Shown here in pieces: positions 41,879 through 50,600 of a DNA stretch of 64,000 nucleotides (the stretch's first letter is position 1; every line of letters begins with the position of its first letter). Under the pieces are notes generated by a model, which saw only the letters and a program-made list of their open reading frames with translations, was not told the origin of the DNA and did no database searches. The DNA is taken from contig NZ_LELK01000001.1 in assembly GCF_001039475.1 (NCBI RefSeq), positions 872,793 through 936,792 of the forward strand, written 5' to 3'. The position numbers and the translations under genes are program-made. The DNA is from Guptibacillus hwajinpoensis (GTDB lineage: Bacteria; Bacillota; Bacilli; Bacillales; Guptibacillaceae).

Positions 41879-41919
41879 AAAATAGCCTAATTTTGCTTTT
41901 CGCAAAATTAGGCTATTTT
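41879..41919 (-). terminator. Terminator of ynzC
   Basis: AATAGCCTAATTTTGC-TTTTC-GCAAAATTAGGCTATT is a perfect long stem ending in TTTT on the minus strand, directly after the ynzC stop. Confidence 0.9.
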
Positions 41920-42156
41920 CTACTGAAGAAAGCGGCGGTTTTTCTTGCTTTCTTTTAATTTATTAGGTGTCACGTCATTACCTTCTTCGTCCACTACTTT
42001 TATGGAATTCAACTGGTTGTCAAAAGAAGAACGTAGACTCTTCAGGTATTCCTGACGAAGATCTTTCTGTTCTTTCTTTTCGGCTTCCGTTAATGACGAC
42101 TCTTTGGATTTACGTGACAATTCGTTAATTCTTTGGATTTTATCTTGTGAAAGCAT
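41920..42156 (-). CDS. ynzC: DUF896 protein YnzC
   Basis: 78-residue highly charged protein with an N-terminal helical hairpin: MLSQDKIQRINELSRKSKES and EAEKKEQKDLRQEYLKSLR. It fits the DUF896 family exemplified by B. subtilis YnzC, the third gene of the SOS-controlled yneA-yneB-ynzC operon. The function is unknown. It follows yneB by 66 bases and ends with a strong terminator. Confidence 0.93.
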   Translation of the reverse strand: MLSQDKIQRINELSRKSKESSLTEAEKKEQKDLRQEYLKSLRSSFDNQLNSIKVVDEEGNDVTPNKLKESKKNRRFLQ

Positions 42157-42222
42157 GTTATATAGCTCCTTTATAGCAACTTGTATCTATAATGCTAACG
42201 TAAATGTTGCACATAGACAAGT

Positions 42223-42876
<654 letters not shown>

Positions 42877-43197
42877 TTATTCTATACCCCCAAGTGCGGT
42901 AGCGTTCGCTTCAACAGGGATGATGAGAGTATCTCCTGCTGTAATTTTGTTTGCATTAATGCGATTTACTTTCTCAACCCAACTGATAAACTTACGATCA
43001 GACAAATCATGCGCATTACGATACTCTTCCGCAAGTTCACTAACAGTATCACCTTGCTCCAATTCAATGGTCGTGTAACGATCATATTCATCAGCTGCAG
43101 CTGTTCGCAAAGACATGAACACAATAATTAACACAGCTACAAAAGATATAATGACAAGAAAATCAATTCCAGACAAGCCCCCAGCTTGCTTTCTCAT
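42877..43197 (-). CDS. yneA: SOS cell-division suppressor YneA
   Basis: 106-residue protein with one transmembrane helix (about residues 11-30, DFLVIISFVAVLIIVFMSL) and an external LysM domain (YTTIELEQGDTVSELAEEY..KITAGDTLIIP). That is the layout of YneA, which stalls division during the SOS response. The start at 43197 has GGGGTGATT upstream. It is divergent from lexA over a region with four LexA-box-like sites. Confidence 0.9.
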   Translation of the reverse strand: MRKQAGGLSGIDFLVIISFVAVLIIVFMSLRTAAADEYDRYTTIELEQGDTVSELAEEYRNAHDLSDRKFISWVEKVNRINANKITAGDTLIIPVEANATALGGIE

Positions 43198-43214
43198 CCC
43201 AATCACCCCATATA

Positions 43215-43305
43215 CGAATATTTGTTCTGTTTTTAGTATAATCAGAACCCCTGTTCGTGTCAACTGCTATCTTCGAACTTATGTTTGTATGCGAACAAAA
43301 ATTCT
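43215..43305. promoter_or_regulatory. Array of LexA (DinR) boxes between yneA and lexA
   Basis: Compared with CGAAC-N4-GTTCG: CGAATATTTGTTCT (43215-43228), AGAACCCCTGTTCG (43244-43257), CGAACTTATGTTTG (43274-43287) and a weaker CGAACAAAAATTCT (43292-43305). Their spacing places them over both divergent promoters. Confidence 0.8.
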
Positions 43306-43351
43306 GGTATACTAGTAACAAATAGATAGATTGGAACGAGGTGCCAGAAAT

Positions 43352-43972
43352 ATGAAACTATCAAATCGTCAGCAGGACATTCTGGACTTTATTAAAGTCG
43401 AAGTAAAGCAAAAAGGTTATCCACCATCTGTTAGAGAAATTGGCGAAGCCGTTGGACTTGCCTCAAGCTCAACTGTCCACGGCCACTTGGCAAGACTCGA
43501 GAAAAAAGGGTACATTCGTCGCGATCCTACAAAGCCAAGAGCAATTGAAGTGCTTGGTTTAGAGGAAGCGATTGATATTCCTCGTCAACACACTGTAAAC
43601 GTTCCTGTCATCGGTAAAGTTACTGCAGGTCAACCGATTACTGCAATTGAAAATGTAGAAGAATATTTCCCACTTCCTGAACAATTTGCACAAGACGAAG
43701 AGCATACGTTCATTCTTGTTATCGAAGGGGATAGCATGATTGAAGCTGGTATTTATAACGGAGATATGGTTATCGTCAAACAACAACCAACCGCAAACAA
43801 CGGGGACATTGTTGTTGCGATGACTGATGAAGGTGAAGCAACCGTAAAACGGTTCTTTAAAGAAAGCAATTACTTCCGTCTTCAACCGGAAAATTCATCA
43901 ATGGAGCCAATCATTCTTGATTCTGTTTCCATTCTTGGTAAAGTTGTTGGTGTCTTTCGTTCATTACACTAG
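43352..43972 (+). CDS. lexA: SOS repressor LexA
   Basis: 206-residue repressor. The N-terminal winged helix has [32 protein letters not shown]. The Ala-Gly autocleavage site is in GKVTAGQPI (about residue 91). The catalytic Ser is in EGDSMIEAG and Lys in [11 protein letters not shown] at 43352 gives a length near that of B. subtilis LexA (205); seven upstream codons are ignored. It controls itself and the divergent yneA operon through the boxes between them. Confidence 0.96.
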   Translation: MKLSNRQQDILDFIKVEVKQKGYPPSVREIGEAVGLASSSTVHGHLARLEKKGYIRRDPTKPRAIEVLGLEEAIDIPRQHTVNVPVIGKVTAGQPITAIENVEEYFPLPEQFAQDEEHTFILVIEGDSMIEAGIYNGDMVIVKQQPTANNGDIVVAMTDEGEATVKRFFKESNYFRLQPENSSMEPIILDSVSILGKVVGVFRSLH

Positions 43973-43998
43973 AAGCGCTGTGTGCGCTTCTTTTTTTG
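43972..43998 (+). terminator. Terminator of lexA
   Basis: GAAGCGC-TGTGT-GCGCTTC followed by TTTTTTT, overlapping the stop codon. Confidence 0.9.
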
Positions 43999-44003
43999 CA
44001 TAA

Positions 44004-44039
44004 AAACAGAGAGGAAGCCGAATGCCTCCTCTCTGTTTC
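44004..44039 (-). terminator. Terminator of the C15-like gene
   Basis: AAACAGAGAGGA-AGCCGAATGCC-TCCTCTCTGTTT, a 12-bp stem just after the stop of the minus-strand gene, followed by T-rich sequence. Confidence 0.8.
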
Positions 44040-44049
44040 ATCTCGAGTA

Positions 44050-45339
44050 TTATTTCTCTGCAGCCTCAGCTGCGGCTGAAACCAATTCAACGGTTTGGTC
44101 AACAGTGTTTCTACGGAAATTTGTAAATTCATCAGTTATATAAATAGTTGTGTCATCAGGATAATATTCCTGTGCAGCAACATGCAAATGACCACCAGGA
44201 ATATCGTACGCTCCAAGACCAATTCTCACACGATTTGATCTATACATACTTTCATTTGATAAGTAGCTTCCACCACCGCCTTTACGTGCTTTAGATCCTG
44301 CGGTAGGACCACCATCATGACATTCGTAAGGCTGATCCCGATACTCAGGAGCTAGCCATTCGCACACCTCATCATTTCGCTCAACTGGCCAAGGTTCAGT
44401 TTGAGCAGCAATCATCTCATCATATGGTAGGGTTGTTTCTATAAATTCAGGCAATTTCTCAGGCATTTCCCAATCATTTGCCGTCGGGATTACCTCTGAT
44501 CGATCTTCCAAGTTGTTCCCTACACCCGTATGCCATCGCCCAGCAAAGCCTTCAATAGCCATTACACGTGGGCCTCCCTGGCTGATCGTCATCATCAAGT
44601 CGACCTGATTTTTATTTTCTTTTAAATAAGGTCCAAATGTGTCTTCCACAATCCCTTCTTCAAAATCATCCCAGCGCACTGGAAAGTTCGCTGTTTGAAT
44701 GAACGCAGGCCCCTCATTTGTCAAAATCATTTTGCCATCAAGCTGAAGCGCAGCAGCACCGGATGGATTGGATCTTCTGAATTCCTGTTCGAGACGGTAA
44801 GGATCAAAACCACTAACAAGAATACGCTTTACACCTTTACCCTTTGGAAAATCAATGGATGTAATGCCTCTCGAAGTGTACTCAAGCTTTTTCATCAGCT
44901 TTTCCCGCTCTTTCTCAGATACCGTGTAATCAGGTTTCCACTGACGTAAAGCAGAAGTCATATGTAGTCGTGTCCAATATAACGGACGATCATCATACCG
45001 ATCAAGATCACCTAATTTTGGTTTTTCTCCTTGGGCACGAGCTACAGCAGTATTCCATAATTTTGTTCCGTGTTTTTCAATTGCTTTCTGAGCTTTTTTA
45101 ATGTTCTTTGCTTTACATAAATCTTCTTTAAATTCGTCTGCGAATTCGGTGAATTCTGCATCACTCATTAATTGTTGAGGTATTGGTGCTCCATCTTCAA
45201 TACGCTGTTCCTCAGGCGTTAAAGGAATATCAGAATCATAGCAACTACTCTTCGCACTCCCAACAGTCGGCATAAGAACAAAAGGCAATACACCTATAAG
45301 TAATAGAGCAATGCCCCACTTCCAATTTGTTTTCTTCAT
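44050..45339 (-). CDS. Secreted pyroglutamyl-peptidase (C15)-like protein, Cys-to-Ser
   Basis: 429-residue secreted protein with a signal peptide (cleavage after VGSA about residue 29) and a C15-like domain. RILVSGFDPYRL..NPSGAAALQLDG near residue 170 matches the opening of pyrrolidone-carboxylate peptidases. GGPRVMAIEGFAGRWHTG offers the catalytic Glu, and GGHLHVA the His. The expected catalytic Cys site (GT-F-C-NH in the family) here reads GGSYLSNESMYR, so Cys appears replaced by Ser. It could be a serine variant or an inactive binder. Seven or so further Cys suggest disulfides. Confidence 0.6.
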   Translation of the reverse strand: MKKTNWKWGIALLLIGVLPFVLMPTVGSAKSSCYDSDIPLTPEEQRIEDGAPIPQQLMSDAEFTEFADEFKEDLCKAKNIKKAQKAIEKHGTKLWNTAVARAQGEKPKLGDLDRYDDRPLYWTRLHMTSALRQWKPDYTVSEKEREKLMKKLEYTSRGITSIDFPKGKGVKRILVSGFDPYRLEQEFRRSNPSGAAALQLDGKMILTNEGPAFIQTANFPVRWDDFEEGIVEDTFGPYLKENKNQVDLMMTISQGGPRVMAIEGFAGRWHTGVGNNLEDRSEVIPTANDWEMPEKLPEFIETTLPYDEMIAAQTEPWPVERNDEVCEWLAPEYRDQPYECHDGGPTAGSKARKGGGGSYLSNESMYRSNRVRIGLGAYDIPGGHLHVAAQEYYPDDTTIYITDEFTNFRRNTVDQTVELVSAAAEAAEK

Positions 45340-45542
45340 CCATCAATTCACCCCTTCTAGTTGAAACTACACTCCTATTGTAGATAGCTAGAGGAATAAT
45401 TTTCAAATAATTATAATAATAGGAAGTGAAATTGATTCTATGGAATCAGATGAGTTCTTAAATACGCTCCAAATCGAGACTTTCTCCCCATACCTTAAGA
45501 CCGGTAAAGTGATGACATGTCCAAATCGTTATTACTATTAAA

Positions 45543-45570
45543 AAAACCTATCCTGATCAGAATAGGTGTT
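45543..45570 (-). terminator. Terminator of the RibD/DHFR-like gene
   Basis: AACCTAT..ATAGGTGTT forms a 7-bp stem followed on the minus strand by TTTTTTTAATAG. Confidence 0.7.
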
Positions 45571-46108
45571 AATCGTTAGCTTTTTTTATTGAATAGTGAA
45601 GCTGTGCGAACTGTCCATAACGACGAACGTCTGTTAACTCAAGATTATGCTCCATCTTACTGTTATTAAACAATGGAATGCCTTTTCCAATTAACGCAGG
45701 CGCTATCGAAATAATGAACTCATCTATAAGATTATTCTGCAGAAATTCGTTAATAATCGCCCCACCACCTACGAGCCAAATCGTTCCACCATCAACCTTT
45801 TTTATCCGATCGATGAGAGTAGAAGGTTTTTCGCTCGTAAAAGTGATATCTGATGTGCTCTCTTCAAGTCTAGAAGTATAAATATAGGACTGCTTATCTT
45901 CATATGGGTACTTCCCTTCTACTTGTTCCATCACCCAGTCGTACGTTCGACGGCCCATTATAACCGTATCGACCGTATCATAAAACTCCCCGTACCCAGC
46001 GTCACCTTCTGGCTCTGATCGAAACAGCCAGTCAAGCGAGTCATTTTCCGTAGCAATATAGCCATCCACGCTTGTAGCAATATAGACACTTACCTTTCTT
46101 TCACTCAT
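45569..46108 (-). CDS. RibD C-terminal/dihydrofolate reductase-like protein
   Basis: 179-residue cytosolic protein of the RibD-C/YyaP group. KVSVYIATSVDGYIA at the start, TVIMGRRTYDW in the middle and IWLVGGGAIINEFLQNNLIDEFIISIAP at the end are the usual NADPH-binding fold elements. Members are reductases with unclear substrates; true DHFR residues are not complete. It follows the Nudix gene by 16 bases on the same strand, so the two form an operon. Confidence 0.85.
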   Translation of the reverse strand: MSERKVSVYIATSVDGYIATENDSLDWLFRSEPEGDAGYGEFYDTVDTVIMGRRTYDWVMEQVEGKYPYEDKQSYIYTSRLEESTSDITFTSEKPSTLIDRIKKVDGGTIWLVGGGAIINEFLQNNLIDEFIISIAPALIGKGIPLFNNSKMEHNLELTDVRRYGQFAQLHYSIKKAND

Positions 46109-46124
46109 TATTTACCTTCCTTCC

Positions 46125-46595
46125 TTAACCAATTATCGGTTGTTCTTTATGCTGTAATAAATCGTTTATCATTATACGATGCTCCTGAAACAGGTTTTCT
46201 GGAAGTTCATTTAGGTGAAAAAACGCTATATCATGGGATTCATTATCTTTCTTTAAAACCCCTTCATACTTATGACAACGAAATAGAATTTGAACAGGTG
46301 AAACCTGATCTCCGTTGGCAAATTGCTTGTGTTTATCAGGACCTGAGTAAATCCCAAACAACTCCATATCTTTTAAAGTAAGTCCCGTTTCTTCGAACAC
46401 TTCTCGTCGAGCTGCTTCCTGAACAGATTCGTTTAAGTCCATAAATCCACCTGGTAGTCCCCATGACTCGCTATCTGTTCTGAGTTGTAGCAACAATCGA
46501 TTTCGATCATCAAACACCATGGCCCCCGCTACGACCATAATCACTTTTTCGTGACCTACCATTGAGCGTAAATGCTTTATATAATCCATAATCAC
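46125..46595 (-). CDS. Nudix hydrolase
   Basis: 156-residue protein with a complete Nudix box, GGFMDLNESVQEAARREVFEETG, about residues 53-75. The preceding VAGAMVFDDRNRLLLQLRTDSESWGLP stretch is typical. It hydrolyses a nucleoside diphosphate linked to another group; the substrate is not predictable. It is followed by the RibD/DHFR-like gene and both lie on the minus strand. Confidence 0.88.
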   Translation of the reverse strand: MIMDYIKHLRSMVGHEKVIMVVAGAMVFDDRNRLLLQLRTDSESWGLPGGFMDLNESVQEAARREVFEETGLTLKDMELFGIYSGPDKHKQFANGDQVSPVQILFRCHKYEGVLKKDNESHDIAFFHLNELPENLFQEHRIMINDLLQHKEQPIIG

Positions 46596-46633
46596 CCTCC
46601 CTCTTCGTTTGTAATGAAGCTATTGTATGTCGA

Positions 46634-47070
46634 TTAAGACGGAAAATAATTAGTAAAGTTCAAAGCAAAAATGAGAACGACTATCCCAAAAGAAATGACA
46701 GCTACAGAAAAAAAACGTTTATGTATTTCATGAAAAAACGATCCAATAGGAAAAATGAAAAGGCGATAGCTAAAGTGCCTAGGCCAAAGACTAATCCAGC
46801 CAAAATATGTAATAACGCCGCTAGGTATACTTCTGGAATTCGCGTACGATCCGATATTATTGAAGCAAACATGTCGCTTAACAACGATGCCCAAATGCCA
46901 TAAATAGAAATGGCTACAATAACAAAAAAGTACATATGATTTACACCAGCGAAGTATGCTAGGTCAGGGTATGAGAATTTTGAAAGCAGAAGTGAAAAAA
47001 TCACAATAAATGCAGCACTGACAGCTAATTTTCTTTGATAGATGTTTTGTAATGAGTGTTGCATAGACAA
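46634..47070 (-). pseudogene. Membrane protein gene with an apparent -1 frameshift at a T8 run
   Basis: Minus-strand frame one starts at 47070 (MSMQHSLQNIYQRKL..), gives about three transmembrane segments and stops at 46702 with KYINVFFL. The next frame carries on with SVAVISFGIVVLIFALNFTNYFPS to 46634, one more membrane segment. The break is in TTTTTTTT at about 46709-46716; adding one T joins the frames as INVFFSVAVISF. It may be a true frameshift, phase variation by slippage, or an assembly error. The family is unknown. Confidence 0.6.
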
Positions 47071-47427
47071 GCTAAAACCACCTTATAAAAGTTACAATTC
47101 TGGTGTTGAGTTGAATTTTACAGACCAAGAATAAAGTATAAAATCTAATCTATTTGGTGGCCCCCTTCTCATTAAGCAGTATTGAAAATGTCATGATAGG
47201 ATTAGTTCGACATTTACTATTCTCAATAAGTTTACATAATATTATTATGATTCACTTGTTTGATGTATTCCATTTATATTAAAGAAGATCCTCACTAGTT
47301 TTAATAGTTTTACGCACGGTCTTCCATAGCAAACCTCTCTTGCTCTATTAACAATACCATATTTGACTTAATTATATGTTAAATGAAAAACCCCTTAGCA
47401 CATTACATGCTAAGGGGTTTTTGAATA
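47071..47427. other. Intergenic region with glnA-type terminator
   Basis: AT-rich, no supported gene. It contains two short runs resembling promoters and, at 47386-47422, the terminator belonging to the glnA 3' end. Confidence 0.45.
47386..47422 (-). terminator. Terminator following the glnA 3' end
   Basis: AAAAACCCCTTAGCA-TTACA-TGCTAAGGGGTTTTT, a perfect 15-bp stem, six bases past the TAA of the glnA fragment. Confidence 0.9.
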
Positions 47428-47481
47428 TTAGTAAGTCGTCATATACTGCTCACGTTCCCAAGGGTGTACTTGTGTACGGAA
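47428..47481 (-). mobile_element. glnA: glnA 3' fragment, candidate prophage attachment site
   Basis: The minus strand encodes FRTQVHPWEREQYMTTY and a TAA stop, the conserved C-terminus of glutamine synthetase, followed by a terminator. Upstream (to the right) the frame loses all resemblance to glutamine synthetase within a codon or two. Since phage genes begin there, the most likely reading is an att site in the 3' end of glnA, with the intact glnA re-formed at the other prophage end outside the window. Confidence 0.75.
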
Positions 47482-47584
47482 CAGAATTTATGGTTTATAA
47501 TCTGGTTCCACATAGTGAAAAACCCTTTATTTATAAGACTTTTGAGAAAATAACTTTTAAATTTAATGCTATTATATGGTTTTT

Positions 47585-47627
47585 ATTTGGTCATTTTTTG
47601 GTCATAATTTTGGTCATAATTTGGTGA
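47585..47627. repeat. Short direct repeats near the attachment site
   Basis: TTTGGTCATTT, TTTTGGTCATAA, TTTTGGTCATAA and TTTGGTGAGG follow each other at about 12-base spacing, roughly 110 bases inside the prophage edge. They may be arm-type integrase binding sites. Confidence 0.4.
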
Positions 47628-47690
47628 GGTATCCTAAAGAAATTTTTATAATAATCAGAAGCCCCTACATTTAAATTGCATTTTTACTTT

Positions 47691-50600
47691 CTAATCCTCT
47701 AAATTTTCCAAAGGAGGCAAACTATTCACCAAATCTACTGTTTGAACTGACACATTAATTATACTAAGCACTAAATTAAATATATACTTTTTATCGTCTG
47801 AGTATTGATTAGGATCATCTTTAATTCCTGAATTTTGATCAGCTTTTTTAAATTGGTATTGATTAATAATCCACTCTATTGCAGGACGACCATTTACCGT
47901 ATATTTAAATGCTTTTTCTGGAATGTTCGAAATATTAATATCGGAATTAAATATTATTGAATCTTTAATATTCTTTTTTGAAAATTTCATTTTTTTAACT
48001 TCATATGAAGGCTTCGTTGACTTATATTCAATCTCAAGTCCTTCATATGGCGGTACATTTTCATAATTCAAATGAAGTTCAACCAATTTTCTACCTACTT
48101 TTATAAATTCCTCTTTTTTCTTTAAGATAGGTATCCGAGGCAAATCTTTCTTTAAATCATTACCATATTTTTCTTTATATTCATTTGAATTGAGCACTGC
48201 ATATACATAATAGAATACATCCTCTAAATTCACACCTAATTTTCCTGCAATTGTCTCAGAAATATTACTATTTTCTTTAAACAATACATTTTTAGTATGA
48301 TTAGATTCAAAAAACCCTTGCCCCGAATCTTGAAAATGTAGATTTGGGATACAATCTGTCACTAGAGCCGAAAAAGGTCTTCTAGCACCTACACCTGTAA
48401 TTACTATTATTCTATTATTTCCTCCCATTATATCTTTTAACCGACCAGGCATCTCAATGATATTTTTATTATGGAATAGCCATTTTTTTGTAAATGGTCT
48501 ATAACTACTTAAAATTAAATCATCTCTATCAAGATCAATTTTTTTATTTTTTAATAACAAATTATTCAATCCTCTTGTCCACTTAATAAAATCTCCATTA
48601 AGATTTCGAGCAGCAAGTTTCTCATCTTTATCCTTATATTTAGTAAGTCTTTCTACTTCATAATTATAATTTCCGATCATTGTAGTAGCATTTTTTAGTA
48701 CCTTATTCCTGTTAAACCCATATACCCATATATCCCTATTTGTGCTAACCCCTATTCCCTTATCATAAAAGTAATCTAACATTGATGGAAGTTTATCGTA
48801 ATCAACATTTCCTTTATTTATCCAATCACCATTATCATCTGGAATAATTTTTTCCCATTCAATTTGTTTTATAGATTCTTTATTACACAGGGTTTCGAGT
48901 TTATCTTTTGTAGTTAAATACTCCCCTATATCATAATAGTAAATGTTTTTTTCATTTGAAGCATCTTTAACTAATAAACATATAGCTACACCTGTAACTA
49001 TATCAAATACATTTCCTCCTTCCTTTTTAGCTTCATCTCCTATTCTTCCCTTGGTACCTCCTCTGAGGTTAATAACATAGATATGGTTAAATTCATTATA
49101 CAAACTCTTCCTTATACCATCTGATGAAGTTTTATCAATGTATCCGTTAGCAGTGATAAACGCGATTACTCCTTTGTTAGAAACCCTATCGGATGCCCAG
49201 CGAATAGCCTTAATATACGAATTATAATTAGATTTTTTAAGAGAAGATAAAGAATTCTTTGCGTAAGTTTCATCAATTCTCTTCTCTAAGTAAGGGTACT
49301 TAATGTTTATGTTATTATCATTTGCATTTGTTTGTCCTATAGAATATGGTGGATTTCCTATTATCGCAAAAACTTCTTCACTCTGTTGTCTTTTTAACCG
49401 CTCACTATTTTCACTGAATAGCTCATCCATAAAAGAGTTAGTATTTTCTGTACTATCAAAAGTGTCTGTTAATACTATTCCATTAAATGGTTGATATTCT
49501 TTATTTTCTTCTTTCATTATCGAATGGAATGTTTCCTCAATATTTATTGCAGCAATATAATAACTCAATAAAACTATTTCATTTGAGTGTAATTCATTCA
49601 TATATTTACGTAATAGGTCTTCTTTATTTATTAAACCACTTTGTAACAATCTAACAATAAATGTACCCGTCCCTACAAATGGATCAAGGATATGTACTCC
49701 TTTGTCACTGAGTGACTTTCCAAAATGTTGTTTTAATACTTCATCAACGGAATTAATTATAAAATCTACAACTTCAACTGGTGTAAAAACAATACCCAAT
49801 CGTTCTGTTGTTTCTTTAAAACCAACTTTAAAGAACTTGTCGTACAGTTGAATGATAATGTCTTGTTTAGCTTTAAGATTATCAATACCCTGCGCACGAA
49901 TCCGTACACTCTCATAAAAGTCTTCTAATCGTTTTTGTTCTTTCAACAGCCCCTGATTATCCATAACTTTCAAAACAGCATCCATAGCACGTGAGACAGG
50001 ATTATCATTAGCAAAGCTGTACGAATCAAATAATGCTTCAAATACTGGTTTTGTAATCAAATGTTGTGCTAACATTTCAATTGCTTGTTCGTCTGAAATA
50101 GCCCCATTAATGTTCCTGCGTAGCTCTGAAACAAACTTTTGGAACGCTTTAAATGCCTCACTACTCGTATCTTCCAGCATGACATGTATACGCATCATAT
50201 GGTTTTTGGCAATTTCAGCAACGTCTTTGGACCACTCTTCCCAATAGCGTACATTCCCGACTTTCTTTACGATTTTCCCATAAATTGCTCGTTCAATGTC
50301 AGTGAATTCTTCTTCATCAAGTCCTAGCGATAATTGTTCTGTCGCTGGTTCCGCTACTGTAAATCCTCCTTCACTTTCGTCTGGAGCAGAACCTACTCCA
50401 ATAACTTCTAACTGTTCAGGTTTTTTATTGTTCAATTCCAATTTATTAATCGTTGAGTCAAATCGCTCATCTAATGAGCGCAATGCATTTAGAACATCCC
50501 AAACTACATTATACTTCTCATTTTTATCTAAAACCGTGTTTTCATCAACCCCCGCGGGAATACCGATAGGAAGAATGACATAACCATAATCCTTTCCTTC

